A stretch of DNA of 32,490 bases from Anaerolineae bacterium (lineage in GTDB: Bacteria > Chloroflexota > Anaerolineae > 4572-78 > J111). Below are positions 24,755 through 32,490 of this stretch, piece by piece. The stretch spans positions 1 through 32,490 of the forward strand of contig JAGRBZ010000047.1 of the NCBI GenBank assembly GCA_020433805.1, in the 5' to 3' direction. Numbering within the stretch: position 1 is the first letter of the stretch; each line of letters opens with the position of its first letter. The notes below the pieces were generated by a model. That model did not search any database. It was not told where the DNA came from and saw nothing but the letters and a program-made list of their open reading frames with translations. Position numbers and translations under genes: made by a program.

Positions 24755-26275
24755 ATGCTACTAACAGAACCTTTAAACTCATTTAACCATCAACTAGAGA
24801 ATTTGGCCCACACCTGGCTAGCAGAAGGTGCAAAAAGTTTTAGTCTCTGGAAAAATGACACCTTATTAGCAACGTGGCCTACAAATAATACTCCAACAAA
24901 AAATGGTTTGTCTGCACGACTTCTTATTAACGGTCAGACGCATGGACAAATACAATTAAGCGGTTTAAAAGGATCTCAAGCCCACGCTCGTCTACAGGTC
25001 GAAGCAAAGTTATTATCTCAACTCCTCGAACTTGAAGTGGAATTAGACAATCTAACGGCTGAGTTAATCGATGCGCAAGATCAACTAGTTGCTCTATACG
25101 AAGTTACACATTCAGCACGGAGTCACTTAGATCTAAATGACGCCCTGTGGGCTCTTATTCGAGAAATAAAACGTATAACTAAAGCAAAAGGCTCTTTTGT
25201 ACTGCTTAATGTAAGAAACCGGCCCACAGTAGTTGAACAAACTCCCTCCTCCCTCACTACAGCAGCCACGTTAGAATATCTTTTACAAGAAATGTCAGAA
25301 GTCAATAGCGAAATGCTGCTTCATAATGAAGATATACCAGGAGGATTGCCCTTAAATACAAATAGCCTTTTTATTATACCTATTCCAATCACAGAAAAAG
25401 CAAGTGCTGTTTTGGGTGTTTTCTTCAATCAATCGACTTCTTCCCTGTCTCCGCATTTAAAGTTAGTGAGAGCTATTGCGGAATATGCAGGTTCCCAAAT
25501 AGAAAACGCCTTGCTACACGAGGATTTGGTCGATCAGGCTAGAATAAGAACCGAATTAGAAGTTGCTGCTCGCATTCAAGTTCAATTATTACCAAGCGAT
25601 CCTCCCCAGGTTTCGGGGTTGGACTTAGCAGCTGGCTCAAGACCTGCATTAGAAGTAGGTGGCGATTTTTATGATTTTATTTATCACGCCGATAATCCAT
25701 TTACCTTTATCTTAGGTGATGTTTCCGGTAAGGGAATGTCGGCTGCGCTACTTATGGCAATCAGTCGAACCGTGCTACGAAGCAAGACGAAATCATCCCC
25801 TACACCCGAACCAGATATAATTTTATCTTTTGCTAATGAAGAAATGTATGATGACTTTACCGAGGTAGGCATGTTTGCGACCGTATTTGTTGGCCAGTAC
25901 AACAAAGAGCAAAGTCAATTAACATTTGCCAACGCAGGACATTCACCGGTCATATATTGTCCGGCAGGAGGCGAAGCCATGATACTAGAGGCAGATGGGC
26001 CAGCCATAGGGATACTACCGACGAGTTTATCCAAATCTCATAAACTGCCTTTTCATACGGATGATCTACTGGTTATCACCACAGATGGCTTTAACGAAGC
26101 TCGCAATTATAAAGGAGAGATGTTTGGATACGACAAGTTATGCCAATTGTTAAAATCGGCAGCAACGAAATCGGCTAGAGAAATTTCAGATATTTTGTTT
26201 GAAGCTATTAATAGCTTCGGATTTGATCACCCTCAAGATGATGATCAAACACTCATTGTGATCAAAGGAAAGTAA
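24755..26275 (+). CDS. PP2C-type Ser/Thr phosphatase, RsbU/SpoIIE family, with GAF-like domain
   Basis: 506 aa. After an N-terminal region and a coiled coil (about 90-115), a GAF-like sensor spans about 115-265. A short helical linker (ELEVAARIQVQLLP) leads to the SpoIIE/PP2C domain (about 280-504). Metal-binding motifs are EVGGDFYDF, LGDVSGKGMSAALLM, FANAGHSP, TTDGFNEA and DDDQTLIVIK; all expected Asp residues are present. In partner-switching circuits this enzyme dephosphorylates STAS anti-sigma antagonists, freeing them to bind the RsbW-type kinase. Both other components follow directly downstream. It may be controlled by its GAF domain or by the phosphorelay encoded upstream. Confidence 0.93.
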   Translation: MLLTEPLNSFNHQLENLAHTWLAEGAKSFSLWKNDTLLATWPTNNTPTKNGLSARLLINGQTHGQIQLSGLKGSQAHARLQVEAKLLSQLLELEVELDNLTAELIDAQDQLVALYEVTHSARSHLDLNDALWALIREIKRITKAKGSFVLLNVRNRPTVVEQTPSSLTTAATLEYLLQEMSEVNSEMLLHNEDIPGGLPLNTNSLFIIPIPITEKASAVLGVFFNQSTSSLSPHLKLVRAIAEYAGSQIENALLHEDLVDQARIRTELEVAARIQVQLLPSDPPQVSGLDLAAGSRPALEVGGDFYDFIYHADNPFTFILGDVSGKGMSAALLMAISRTVLRSKTKSSPTPEPDIILSFANEEMYDDFTEVGMFATVFVGQYNKEQSQLTFANAGHSPVIYCPAGGEAMILEADGPAIGILPTSLSKSHKLPFHTDDLLVITTDGFNEARNYKGEMFGYDKLCQLLKSAATKSAREISDILFEAINSFGFDHPQDDDQTLIVIKGK

Positions 26276-26321
26276 ATTCGGCGACTCTTATTAACATCAT
26301 CAATAACAGTAGGGAAAAATA

Positions 26322-26744
26322 ATGGATTATGATAAGGTTGTTCAATTAGAGCTTCCGGCTGAACATAAATATCTTAATATCGTAAGTGCATGTATCGGAG
26401 CTATGATGGAACGTATAGAAAACGTTAGCCAACCTGAAATAACTACCTATAACATCCAACTTGCAGTTCAAGAGGCCTGCACAAATATCGTACGCCACGC
26501 TTACAAAGGACAATCAGGTGGTCGAATAGAAGTAACTATGACGTTAGAAGATAAACAACGTTTTATTATTGATCTGGCCGATGCCGGAAAATCATTTGTT
26601 TTACCAAAAGATATAGATATAAATCTGAATGAACCTAATATTCATGGGTATGGCTTATTTCTCATGCATCAATTACTTGATGAGGTTGATTACAAGTCTG
26701 ATCAAAATAACAACTACTGGCACCTTGTTAAAAACTTGCAGTAG
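26322..26744 (+). CDS. RsbW/SpoIIAB-type serine kinase (anti-sigma-factor-like)
   Basis: 140 aa, the family's usual length. It is a GHKL ATPase with N-box VQEACTNIVRHAY (Glu51, Asn55), G1 LADAGKSF (Asp87, Gly89) and a short G2-like HGYGLFLM (about 109-115). Family members phosphorylate a Ser on STAS proteins and hold back a sigma factor or another output when the STAS protein is phosphorylated. Two STAS genes lie downstream and a matching phosphatase upstream. No sigma factor is encoded in the window, so the held-back target is elsewhere or is not a sigma factor. TAGGGA precedes the ATG. Confidence 0.9.
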   Translation: MDYDKVVQLELPAEHKYLNIVSACIGAMMERIENVSQPEITTYNIQLAVQEACTNIVRHAYKGQSGGRIEVTMTLEDKQRFIIDLADAGKSFVLPKDIDINLNEPNIHGYGLFLMHQLLDEVDYKSDQNNNYWHLVKNLQ

Positions 26745-26748
26745 TCTA

Positions 26749-26761
26749 CTCTACAGTAGAG
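26749..26761. promoter_or_regulatory. 13-bp palindrome in front of the REC gene
   Basis: CTCTACAGTAGAG is a perfect palindrome around a central A, just after the RsbW-type gene's stop and 22 nt before the receiver ATG. It could be an operator or a small hairpin; there is no T-run. Confidence 0.25.
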
Positions 26762-26782
26762 CAAAATAGTTTTGGGGAACTT

Positions 26783-27145
26783 ATGGCCACGATTCTAGTA
26801 GCAGAAGATAATAGAGTAAATCAACGTGTTCTTTCTTATACACTTCGAAAAGAAGGTCACAAAGTTATTAGTACGTCTAACGGTTTTGAAGCCCTAGAGT
26901 ATCTGGCAGGGAATAGTGTTGACTTGATAATTGCTGATATAGAAATGCCTAAGATGGATGGTATCGCTTTAGTCAAACATTTACGGGCTGACAAACTTTA
27001 CAAAACCATTCCAATTATCGTACTGACGGCCAGTGGGCAAAATCAAGATCACGCCACAGTGACGGCTGCTGGAGCAAATGATGTATTGACAAAACCCTCT
27101 AGTTCACAAAAGTTAATAGACACAATAGATAAAATATTAAACTAG
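26783..27145 (+). CDS. Single-domain response regulator (CheY-like)
   Basis: 120 aa, a receiver only with no output domain. It has the acidic pair AEDN (Glu8, Asp9), phospho-acceptor Asp52 in IIADIEMPKMDG, Thr82 in VLTASG and Lys104 in VLTKPSS. Such proteins act by binding another protein after phosphorylation, or as a shuttle in a phosphorelay. It sits between the RsbW-type kinase and the STAS antagonists, so a role in linking the kinases' phosphate flow to the partner switch is likely; that is inference from position. GGGGA lies shortly before the ATG. Confidence 0.92.
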   Translation: MATILVAEDNRVNQRVLSYTLRKEGHKVISTSNGFEALEYLAGNSVDLIIADIEMPKMDGIALVKHLRADKLYKTIPIIVLTASGQNQDHATVTAAGANDVLTKPSSSQKLIDTIDKILN

Positions 27146-27212
27146 TCAAACTATTTTTCATCTTACGAATTAATGGTGAAACATTTATTATTTCAGGAGG
27201 TATTTAATATTT

Positions 27213-27557
27213 ATGGAACTTAATTCACGCTCGGTTGCCGATGGAAAAATTACGATCCTGGAAATTTCAGGCCGCATTGATGCTTATGAAGTTAAGCCAG
27301 TTAAAGAATGGTTAACCGAGATAACAAAGATTTCAGACCCAAACATTTTAGTAAATCTTTCAAACGTAAACTTTATCGACTCAACAGGGCTAGCGGCATT
27401 AGTACAAGGTATGAAGCACTGTCGACAAAGAGGGGGTAATTTACGTTTATATGGGTTACAACAACCGGTGCAGACTATCTTTGAATTAACTCGATTAGAC
27501 ATGGCTTTCGAAATTTTTGTTCAAGAAGACGAAGCAATTAATGCATTTGTAAATTAG
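27213..27557 (+). CDS. STAS-domain anti-sigma factor antagonist 1
   Basis: 114 aa. SpoIIAA/RsbV fold: LEISGRIDAYEVKPV, ILVNLSNVNFIDSTGLAAL and LYGLQQPVQTIFELT. Ser57 (with Thr58 beside it) is the expected phosphorylation site of the RsbW-type kinase encoded at 26322-26744. AGGAGG is present but 12 nt before the ATG, longer than usual, which may lower translation. In the dephosphorylated form it should bind the kinase and release that kinase's partner. It is one of two STAS proteins in the cluster. Confidence 0.92.
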   Translation: MELNSRSVADGKITILEISGRIDAYEVKPVKEWLTEITKISDPNILVNLSNVNFIDSTGLAALVQGMKHCRQRGGNLRLYGLQQPVQTIFELTRLDMAFEIFVQEDEAINAFVN

Positions 27558-27567
27558 GGAGATAAAA

Positions 27568-27906
27568 ATGGATCTTTTACTTACTGAATTTGCGACTGGT
27601 GTGACTGTTGTAAAGCCAAAGGGTCGTTTCGATGCGTTTAGCGTACCAGCGATGCGAGAACGCTTTGATGAATTATTAAGTAACGGCAATAACAAATTTA
27701 TTGTCGATTTATCAGAGACTACGTTCTTAGATAGTGCTGGTATGGCTGTTTTGGTTAGTTTGCTTAAGAGAGCTCGCTATGCGAATGGAGACACGAAATT
27801 GGTCTGGCCCATCGAACCGGCAGCAAAGCGCATTTTGCATCTTACTAGATTTGATCAGGTATTTGATATGAACGATACAACTGATGTAGCGCTTAAAAAT
27901 TTTTAA
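27568..27906 (+). CDS. STAS-domain anti-sigma factor antagonist 2
   Basis: 112 aa, beginning 10 nt after the first STAS gene with GGGAG before the ATG. Its fold motifs are VKPKGRFDAFSVPAM, FIVDLSETTFLDSAGMAVL and LTRFDQVFDM. The expected phospho-acceptor is Ser56. It differs strongly from STAS 1 outside the core, so this is an old duplication or an independent recruit. Two antagonists with one kinase and one phosphatase suggest two inputs or one competing with the other. It is the last plus-strand gene of the block; the following 104 bp to the convergent antiporter gene holds no clear terminator. Confidence 0.92.
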   Translation: MDLLLTEFATGVTVVKPKGRFDAFSVPAMRERFDELLSNGNNKFIVDLSETTFLDSAGMAVLVSLLKRARYANGDTKLVWPIEPAAKRILHLTRFDQVFDMNDTTDVALKNF

Positions 27907-28010
27907 CCTACTTAATGATTCATTTTTTGACGGTGAGAATAGACAAATCTGGCTATACTATATAACTCTTATAATTAGATGTTGACCTTATATTTTCAAA
28001 AACTTTAGCA

Positions 28011-29888
28011 TTATTCAGTCAGCAGTTGGTTGAGTGAGTTTGTCGACTTTGCAGGCTGCTGCCCATTTGAGATCAATAGCTTCTCGGATATCTCGGTATC
28101 AGAACTCACAATGCTAATCAACAAATCATTTGGCTGGGGGAGCAAACTCTCGTCTGTAGAGAACACCTTCAGCATTCCGTCTTGAGTCACCAGGAACATA
28201 GGTATTACCTGGCCTTCGTGGCGTTCTTGCAATGTGTTATAATCAAACTGCTCAGTTAATTTATTAACTTTAACGACTGCGTCTAATCGAAAGAGGCGAT
28301 CTAATTCTGTGTAGGTAATTTGTGGACCAAAAAGGAGTCGTCCCCGCAACGGCATCGACACCGACTCTTTTCTATTTGCGTTTAGTTCTTTAGGCGATAG
28401 TTGATATACTTCCGCTTTCTCAAATATTTCTGAAAAGTGTAGGGCCGCTAAAGAGTTTACTTCATCGTTGGGAGTTAGAGCAACTAACCTTCCAAGTCCC
28501 CCCAGTTCAATATCATCGTGAATAAACTCTGATAATATGCTGGCATACGTAGCTGGCAAACCATCAAGTTTTGCATCCCGAATATGTTCTCGGTTATTGT
28601 CTACCAATAGCACTTGAAAATTCTGTTTCTGCAAAACTGAAGCAATCATTCTTGCCCAAGAATGAGCACCTACAATTAGAACACCTTGTGGATTTGGTTG
28701 GGCAACGCCTAGCCAACGCCCCAACGGCGCAGCGCTTAACCCGTATATGGCCACCGTACTAATAATTACAAAGAACATTTGAGGAACCATAGCCCCTGCT
28801 TGCGTATATTGGCTATGGGCGGTTAATTCCACAGCAAAGATCGCAGTTACAGCAGCAGCAACAATCCCTCTTGGAGCCATCCACGAAAGAAAGAGTTTTT
28901 CTTTCCAACTCAACCCCGAATTTATTGTTGATAGTAAAACCCCAATTGGTCGAATAATGAATATTAATACAGCAATAAAAGCAATACTTCCCCAAGTAAA
29001 TTGGTTTAACTGTTCTGCTTGTAAACGGGCAGAAAGTATAATAAATAAGGAAGAGAGCAATAATAGACCCAAATGCTCCTTAAATTCTACGATTGATTTA
29101 ATATTCACCACTTTCTGGTTGGCTAAAATGACCCCCATAAGCGTTACAGTAAAAAGTCCTGACTCCGCCTGAATTAAATTTGAGAGGGTAAAAGCCAATA
29201 TGACTATCATAAGGGTTACAGCATTTTTGAGATAATCTGGAATCCAGTAGCGTTTCAAAAGAAATAGCAACAGTATAGCGCCCAAACCTCCCAACACGAC
29301 ACCGTTAACTATGGTTAGCAAAATACCTAATGTGACTGCTACTGTAGTTGCTCCAAAACCGCTTATGAGGATGGCTTCAAAAACTAAGACGGCTAAGAGA
29401 GCGCCAATCGGGTCATTAACAATACCTTCCCATTTAACAATAGAGTTGATACGGCCAACAGCTCTAATTTGTCTCAAAAGTGGGATAATAACGGTAGGGC
29501 CGGTAACCACTAAAACTGCTCCGAATAATATAGCTATCGGTAGTTCGAATCCTAGCAGAAAATAAGCTGCGGTTGCGCTTAGGCTCCAAGTGGCTAATGT
29601 TCCTATGGTAACAAGCTTTAAAACCACATGTCCTGTATCCTTTAAGTCCGACATCTTTAAGCTTAGGCCGCCTTCAAACAAAATTAAAGCCACAGATAAG
29701 GATACAACCGGGAACAGTGACTCGCCTAAAACTTCATCAGGGTTGAGAAACGCAGTGACTGGCCCGGCGATGATACCGAATAATAATAATAATAAAATTG
29801 ATGGTAGCTGTAAACGCCACGCTACCCATTGCGCCGCTATCCCTAAGATAAGAATACTACTTAGGCCGATTAAAAGATGCTCCGACAA
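28011..29888 (-). CDS. CPA1 (NhaP-type) cation/proton antiporter with C-terminal RCK-like domain
   Basis: 625 aa. About 12 hydrophobic segments fill residues 5-390. Family motifs are LILFEGGLSLKMSDL, VVTGPTVIIPLLRQI and GIVNDPIGALLAV, with the Asn158-Asp159 pair of the ion site. The C-terminal part (about 395-620) holds a TrkA-N/RCK-like fold starting VLIVGAHSWARMI, where the GxGxxG loop is altered, followed by DDIELGGLGRLVALTPND. It should exchange Na+ or K+ for H+ across the cytoplasmic membrane, gated by nucleotide or ions. The start is a TTG at 29888, supported by AAGGAG 6-7 nt upstream; no better ATG exists. It lies 65 nt after the PRC-barrel gene on the same strand. Confidence 0.9.
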   Translation of the reverse strand: MSEHLLIGLSSILILGIAAQWVAWRLQLPSILLLLLFGIIAGPVTAFLNPDEVLGESLFPVVSLSVALILFEGGLSLKMSDLKDTGHVVLKLVTIGTLATWSLSATAAYFLLGFELPIAILFGAVLVVTGPTVIIPLLRQIRAVGRINSIVKWEGIVNDPIGALLAVLVFEAILISGFGATTVAVTLGILLTIVNGVVLGGLGAILLLFLLKRYWIPDYLKNAVTLMIVILAFTLSNLIQAESGLFTVTLMGVILANQKVVNIKSIVEFKEHLGLLLLSSLFIILSARLQAEQLNQFTWGSIAFIAVLIFIIRPIGVLLSTINSGLSWKEKLFLSWMAPRGIVAAAVTAIFAVELTAHSQYTQAGAMVPQMFFVIISTVAIYGLSAAPLGRWLGVAQPNPQGVLIVGAHSWARMIASVLQKQNFQVLLVDNNREHIRDAKLDGLPATYASILSEFIHDDIELGGLGRLVALTPNDEVNSLAALHFSEIFEKAEVYQLSPKELNANRKESVSMPLRGRLLFGPQITYTELDRLFRLDAVVKVNKLTEQFDYNTLQERHEGQVIPMFLVTQDGMLKVFSTDESLLPQPNDLLISIVSSDTEISEKLLISNGQQPAKSTNSLNQLLTE

Positions 29889-29953
29889 ATCAAACTCCTT
29901 CAGAAGAATTCATGTAAAATCCATTGAATTTACACATAATCTATCTATTAATA

Positions 29954-30676
29954 TTAAGCCTCGTTAGGATCATCCATAGTCGCCAAAGGATCATAATTGG
30001 GGCTATTGTGGATGGTATCTTGTGTTAGATCTATTTGTACTTTAGCATCTAACCAATCGACTCTCTCTACCAAGCTGGGGGAAACTAAAACTTTGTGACT
30101 GGATAGCCAATTGCCTGTATCGACGATCATGTAATTAACTCGCCAGGACTTATCACCTACAATGAAATCATCAAGGTGTCCCGCTTCGTCATCTCTGGCT
30201 TGGATGTTATAACCAAACACCTCTTTCACACTTCGCAAATGAGGATCACTGTGAGAAAGGGTCTCCGCTTTTGATTGTTCTAGACTAGAAACAGCAGCGG
30301 CCTCCGCCATTTCGATCTCCGTCAAGACACTACTATCGATGAGCAGGCCACTGTTTTTCCAATACATTGGCCACCCATAATGCTGGATTATTTGTTCTTT
30401 CAACTGGCGGGAAATTGGTTTATCAGTATTAAAATCCGGACTGTTCTCTACTTCTTCGCGGGTAAGCTTTACAAAGATGACCTCACTATCATCTACCTTG
30501 TAGATAGAAGTTGGCGAAAGAAGTATCTTTCGTCCCGACATTTGAGACCCTGTATCAATGACCAAATAGCGAATTACCCAATCTTTATCGTCGAAATACA
30601 AATCTTCCACATTACCGAGCAACTCATTCTGAAGTTGTACTTTGTATTTCTGCAGCGCTTTTACACTTCTCAACAT
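29954..30676 (-). CDS. PRC-barrel domain protein, two copies
   Basis: 240 aa with AAGGGAAG before the ATG. Two PRC-barrel-like modules repeat: residues about 1-85 (LRSVKALQKYKVQLQ, DWVIRYLVIDTGSQMSGRKI) and about 148-235 (LRSVKEVFGYNIQAR, WRVNYMIVDTGNWLSSHKV). Each begins LRSVK and has (V/I)DTG followed by a KVLVSP or KILLSP strand. A helical linker joins them. PRC barrels occur in RimM and in photosynthetic reaction centre H-subunits, and stand-alone forms often occur with stress genes. The protein is soluble and acidic. Its gene precedes the antiporter gene on the same strand, so a shared role in pH or salt stress is possible but unproven. Confidence 0.88.
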   Translation of the reverse strand: MLRSVKALQKYKVQLQNELLGNVEDLYFDDKDWVIRYLVIDTGSQMSGRKILLSPTSIYKVDDSEVIFVKLTREEVENSPDFNTDKPISRQLKEQIIQHYGWPMYWKNSGLLIDSSVLTEIEMAEAAAVSSLEQSKAETLSHSDPHLRSVKEVFGYNIQARDDEAGHLDDFIVGDKSWRVNYMIVDTGNWLSSHKVLVSPSLVERVDWLDAKVQIDLTQDTIHNSPNYDPLATMDDPNEA

Positions 30677-30708
30677 TTTACTTCCCTTTTGTCCAATTAT
30701 TTGTATAT

Positions 30709-30766
30709 AAAAAGGGGACGTCTATTAAGTTTTTCTAAAAGGTAGAAAAACCCAATATACGCCCCT
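30709..30766 (-). terminator. Rho-independent terminator after the S1-domain gene
   Basis: On the minus strand, AGGGGCGT (from 30766) pairs with ACGTCCCCT with a one-base bulge, enclosing a second perfect 8-bp stem GTTTTTCT/AGAAAAAC, and is followed by TTTTT (30713-30709). It lies 53 nt after the S1-domain gene and separates it from the PRC-barrel gene. Confidence 0.75.
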
Positions 30767-30818
30767 GTAATTATTAAACTGACGTCTTATTTCAATTAAT
30801 CAAACAAATAATGGAGCT

Positions 30819-31925
30819 TTATACGTGCGTTGACTCTGACTGTTGGTCTAGCCAAGCTGCTCGCTCTTCTTCAGAAACGCGTTTTAAGCTCAAACCCATG
30901 CGTTCGCGGAACGGATCGATGTCTAAAATTCTCAAAACCACTTTTTCACCACGTTCAATAAATTCTCTTGGATCATCGGGAGCCGGTTCGGCTATTTCAC
31001 TAATATGGAGCAATCCATCGACACCAATATCAAGTCGCACAAACGCCCCATAATTCACTACTTTTGTAACGCGACCCATGACTAGCTGCTCGACGCTATA
31101 GTTTTCTGCGACTTCGTTCCACGGGTTTGACTTTAAGCGTTTAAGGCTCAGGTTAATACGTTGCCGCTTATGGTCAAGTTCTAACACATACACGTCTATC
31201 TCATCACCAACTTTTACGATGTCACCAGGATGGTTAACATGCTTCCAAGCTAATTCGGAATTATGGATCAAACCATCAGCTCCACCTAAATCGACAAACG
31301 CACCGAAGTCAGTAAGATGTCGAACGACACCCTTTCTTACCTGTCCTTCAATAAGGTCATTCATCAACTCATCAAGTCGCTGCTGGCTTAGTTCTTTCTC
31401 AGCTTTTTCTTCAGACCCGATCAGCCGATTCGACAGTTTATCAACTTCTATAAACTTAACAGCCAATTCCTCATCGATATAACTTTTCAAATCACGATGA
31501 TTGCGCTGCCAGAGATGGGAGGCCGGAATAAATACTTGAAGATGATTGTACTTAGCAAGTAACCCGCCTCGATTGGACTCAAAGATCTTAACGCGGACAA
31601 TTTCGTCCTGTTCCATCAGTTCGCTAACCTTTTCCCAATCTTTTTCAGCTTGAACTTGTGATAGAGATAGAGTTAGGCTCCCATCGCGGTCAACAGGCTT
31701 GATAACCCGAATTTTCACTTCCGAACCGGGTACCAGCTCTGAAATAATACTATCTCCCAGGCTTTCTATATCTGAACGCGGTACAAACCCATCGTGCTTT
31801 AGACCAACATCAATAAAAGCACCATACTCGTTGATCTCAAGTAAGATCCCTGTACGAATTTCTCCGCGATATGGTTGTTCGTAATCGTAAGCATCAATTA
31901 ACTCTTCTGTAAATTTCAATGACAT
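30819..31925 (-). CDS. S1 RNA-binding protein with four S1 domains (ribosomal protein S1-like)
   Basis: 368 aa from the ATG at 31925, which has AGGAG 5-6 nt upstream; the frame upstream to 31946 is not needed. Four S1/OB domains: about 21-88 (GILLEINEYGAFIDVG), 103-165 (degenerate, IFESNRGGLLAKYNHLQVFIP), 191-262 (VVRHLTDFGAFVDLGG) and 278-350 (RVTKVVNYGAFVRLD). Domains 1, 3 and 4 keep the aromatic RNA-binding pattern GAF(V/I). Such proteins bind single-stranded mRNA; the four-domain form resembles the short S1 of non-proteobacterial lineages and YugI/YfhC-like S1 proteins. It is soluble. The terminator at 30709-30766 shows it is a separate transcript. Confidence 0.9.
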   Translation of the reverse strand: MSLKFTEELIDAYDYEQPYRGEIRTGILLEINEYGAFIDVGLKHDGFVPRSDIESLGDSIISELVPGSEVKIRVIKPVDRDGSLTLSLSQVQAEKDWEKVSELMEQDEIVRVKIFESNRGGLLAKYNHLQVFIPASHLWQRNHRDLKSYIDEELAVKFIEVDKLSNRLIGSEEKAEKELSQQRLDELMNDLIEGQVRKGVVRHLTDFGAFVDLGGADGLIHNSELAWKHVNHPGDIVKVGDEIDVYVLELDHKRQRINLSLKRLKSNPWNEVAENYSVEQLVMGRVTKVVNYGAFVRLDIGVDGLLHISEIAEPAPDDPREFIERGEKVVLRILDIDPFRERMGLSLKRVSEEERAAWLDQQSESTHV

Positions 31926-32057
31926 AAACACTCCTAACGTAAACAATTTATAATTTTACCAAAGCAATTCCGTCTTTAGTACCAATACTTTTCTTCTTAA
32001 CTATTGTAACAACTCGCCCTCAAACTGACCATACTAATGTAGGCAGTTCTAAGGACT

Positions 32058-32082
32058 AAAAAGAGCTATTAGATATAGCTCT
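32058..32082 (-). terminator. Rho-independent terminator
   Basis: On the minus strand AGAGCTAT (32082-32075) pairs with ATAGCTCT (32069-32062) across a 5-nt loop, followed by a T run (32062-32058). It lies about 140 nt after the stop of the partial gene at the right edge, and upstream of the S1-domain gene. Confidence 0.65.
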
Positions 32083-32223
32083 AGTGAGCTAGGCAAAACT
32101 GGAATTGTTAATCCAAAAGGATTATGAAGTGTCGCCTTTTTACACGATTACCGGGAAAAAACTGTTTTTTGGGCGTCGTTATTAGCCACGAAAATGATTG
32201 TAACAGCCAAAGTTAAGGGCAGG

Positions 32224-32490
32224 TTACTCTTCTGAGGTCAAAATAAGCTGCAACAGATCAACCTCTTGGCCTGTTTCTACCAAAATTTGTTCAGAAATCA
32301 GCCCGGAGGACTCTGTCAAAGAAGTCCAGCTATCTGCCGGGGTATTTGCCACCAGTCGATAGCGACCATGAGGAACGTCGGTAAATATGAAATTTCCGGA
32401 ACCATCTGTCATTGTACCAATAACAAAAGGTTGTTCATCACAAGGAGTAGCCCCTTCAAATCGGGTACTCACGCGTTCGACACAGAGGAC
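32224..32490 (-). CDS. C-terminal end of a secreted-type protein with a carboxypeptidase-regulatory-like beta sandwich
   Basis: The reading frame stays open to the right edge, so the true start lies outside; a GTG at 32472 is not a likely start. The visible 88 residues include the signature GTMTDGSGNFIFTDVPHGRY, then LVANTPADSW and a beta-rich tail (ILVETGQEVDLLQLILTS). This Gly-x-Phe ... (V/L)PxGxYxL pattern is typical of CarboxypepD_reg/SdrD-B-like domains found in exported or cell-surface proteins. What precedes it cannot be seen. Confidence 0.65.
   Translation of the reverse strand, partial: VLCVERVSTRFEGATPCDEQPFVIGTMTDGSGNFIFTDVPHGRYRLVANTPADSWTSLTESSGLISEQILVETGQEVDLLQLILTSEE

Noticed and set aside
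29311..29967. Plus-strand frames of 84 and 125 codons opposite the antiporter
   Set aside because: Low-complexity, Lys/Thr-rich complements of membrane helices; the opposite strand has a clear family match.
31926..31946. Longer start of the S1-domain protein
   Set aside because: AGGAG sits at the right distance from the ATG at 31925 and would be translated through if the longer start were used.

Overview
The window looks like chromosomal DNA from a Gram-negative-type or Chloroflexota-like environmental bacterium. The Chloroflexota guess rests on gene style only: a 920-aa MalT/LuxR-type ATPase regulator, very large multi-PAS/GAF hybrid kinases, many dispersed palindromes and heptamer repeats, and paired MscS genes. 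No rRNA, tRNA or marker gene settles it. No CRISPR array and no complete insertion sequence was seen.

Left third (1-8.1 kb, accessory character). A minus-strand group holds two paralogous small membrane proteins and the start of an exported protein. Then comes a MalT-like regulator. Beside it lies a stretch that reads as an integron-type gene cassette: an unknown 143-aa ORF, a 122-bp attC-like site, and a shortened, frameshifted HAD phosphatase gene that looks like the next cassette. Around these are long non-coding stretches with an 8-copy 23-bp tandem repeat, a MITE-like inverted repeat, a spaced conserved element present twice in inverted orientation, and arrays of a degenerate 7-bp unit.

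Middle (6.7-14.6 kb, plus strand). Two nucleoside hydrolases flank an 832-aa protein that combines HD phosphohydrolase, cNMP-binding-like and TerB-like regions. Two MscS-family channel genes follow.

Right half (15.2-32.5 kb, visibly more AT-rich). Eight plus-strand genes form one signalling block: a hybrid kinase (4 PAS, 2 GAF, HisKA/HATPase, REC), a REC-kinase with altered H and G1 boxes, a GAF-PAS3-kinase-REC-REC-Hpt protein, a GAF/PP2C (RsbU/SpoIIE-type) phosphatase, an RsbW-type kinase, a single REC protein and two STAS antagonists. This reads as a phosphorelay joined to a partner-switching circuit; no sigma factor or other final target is encoded in the window. The minus strand then carries a CPA1 Na+/H+ antiporter with an RCK-like tail, a two-PRC-barrel protein, a four-S1-domain RNA-binding protein and the C-terminal end of a secreted-type beta-sandwich protein.
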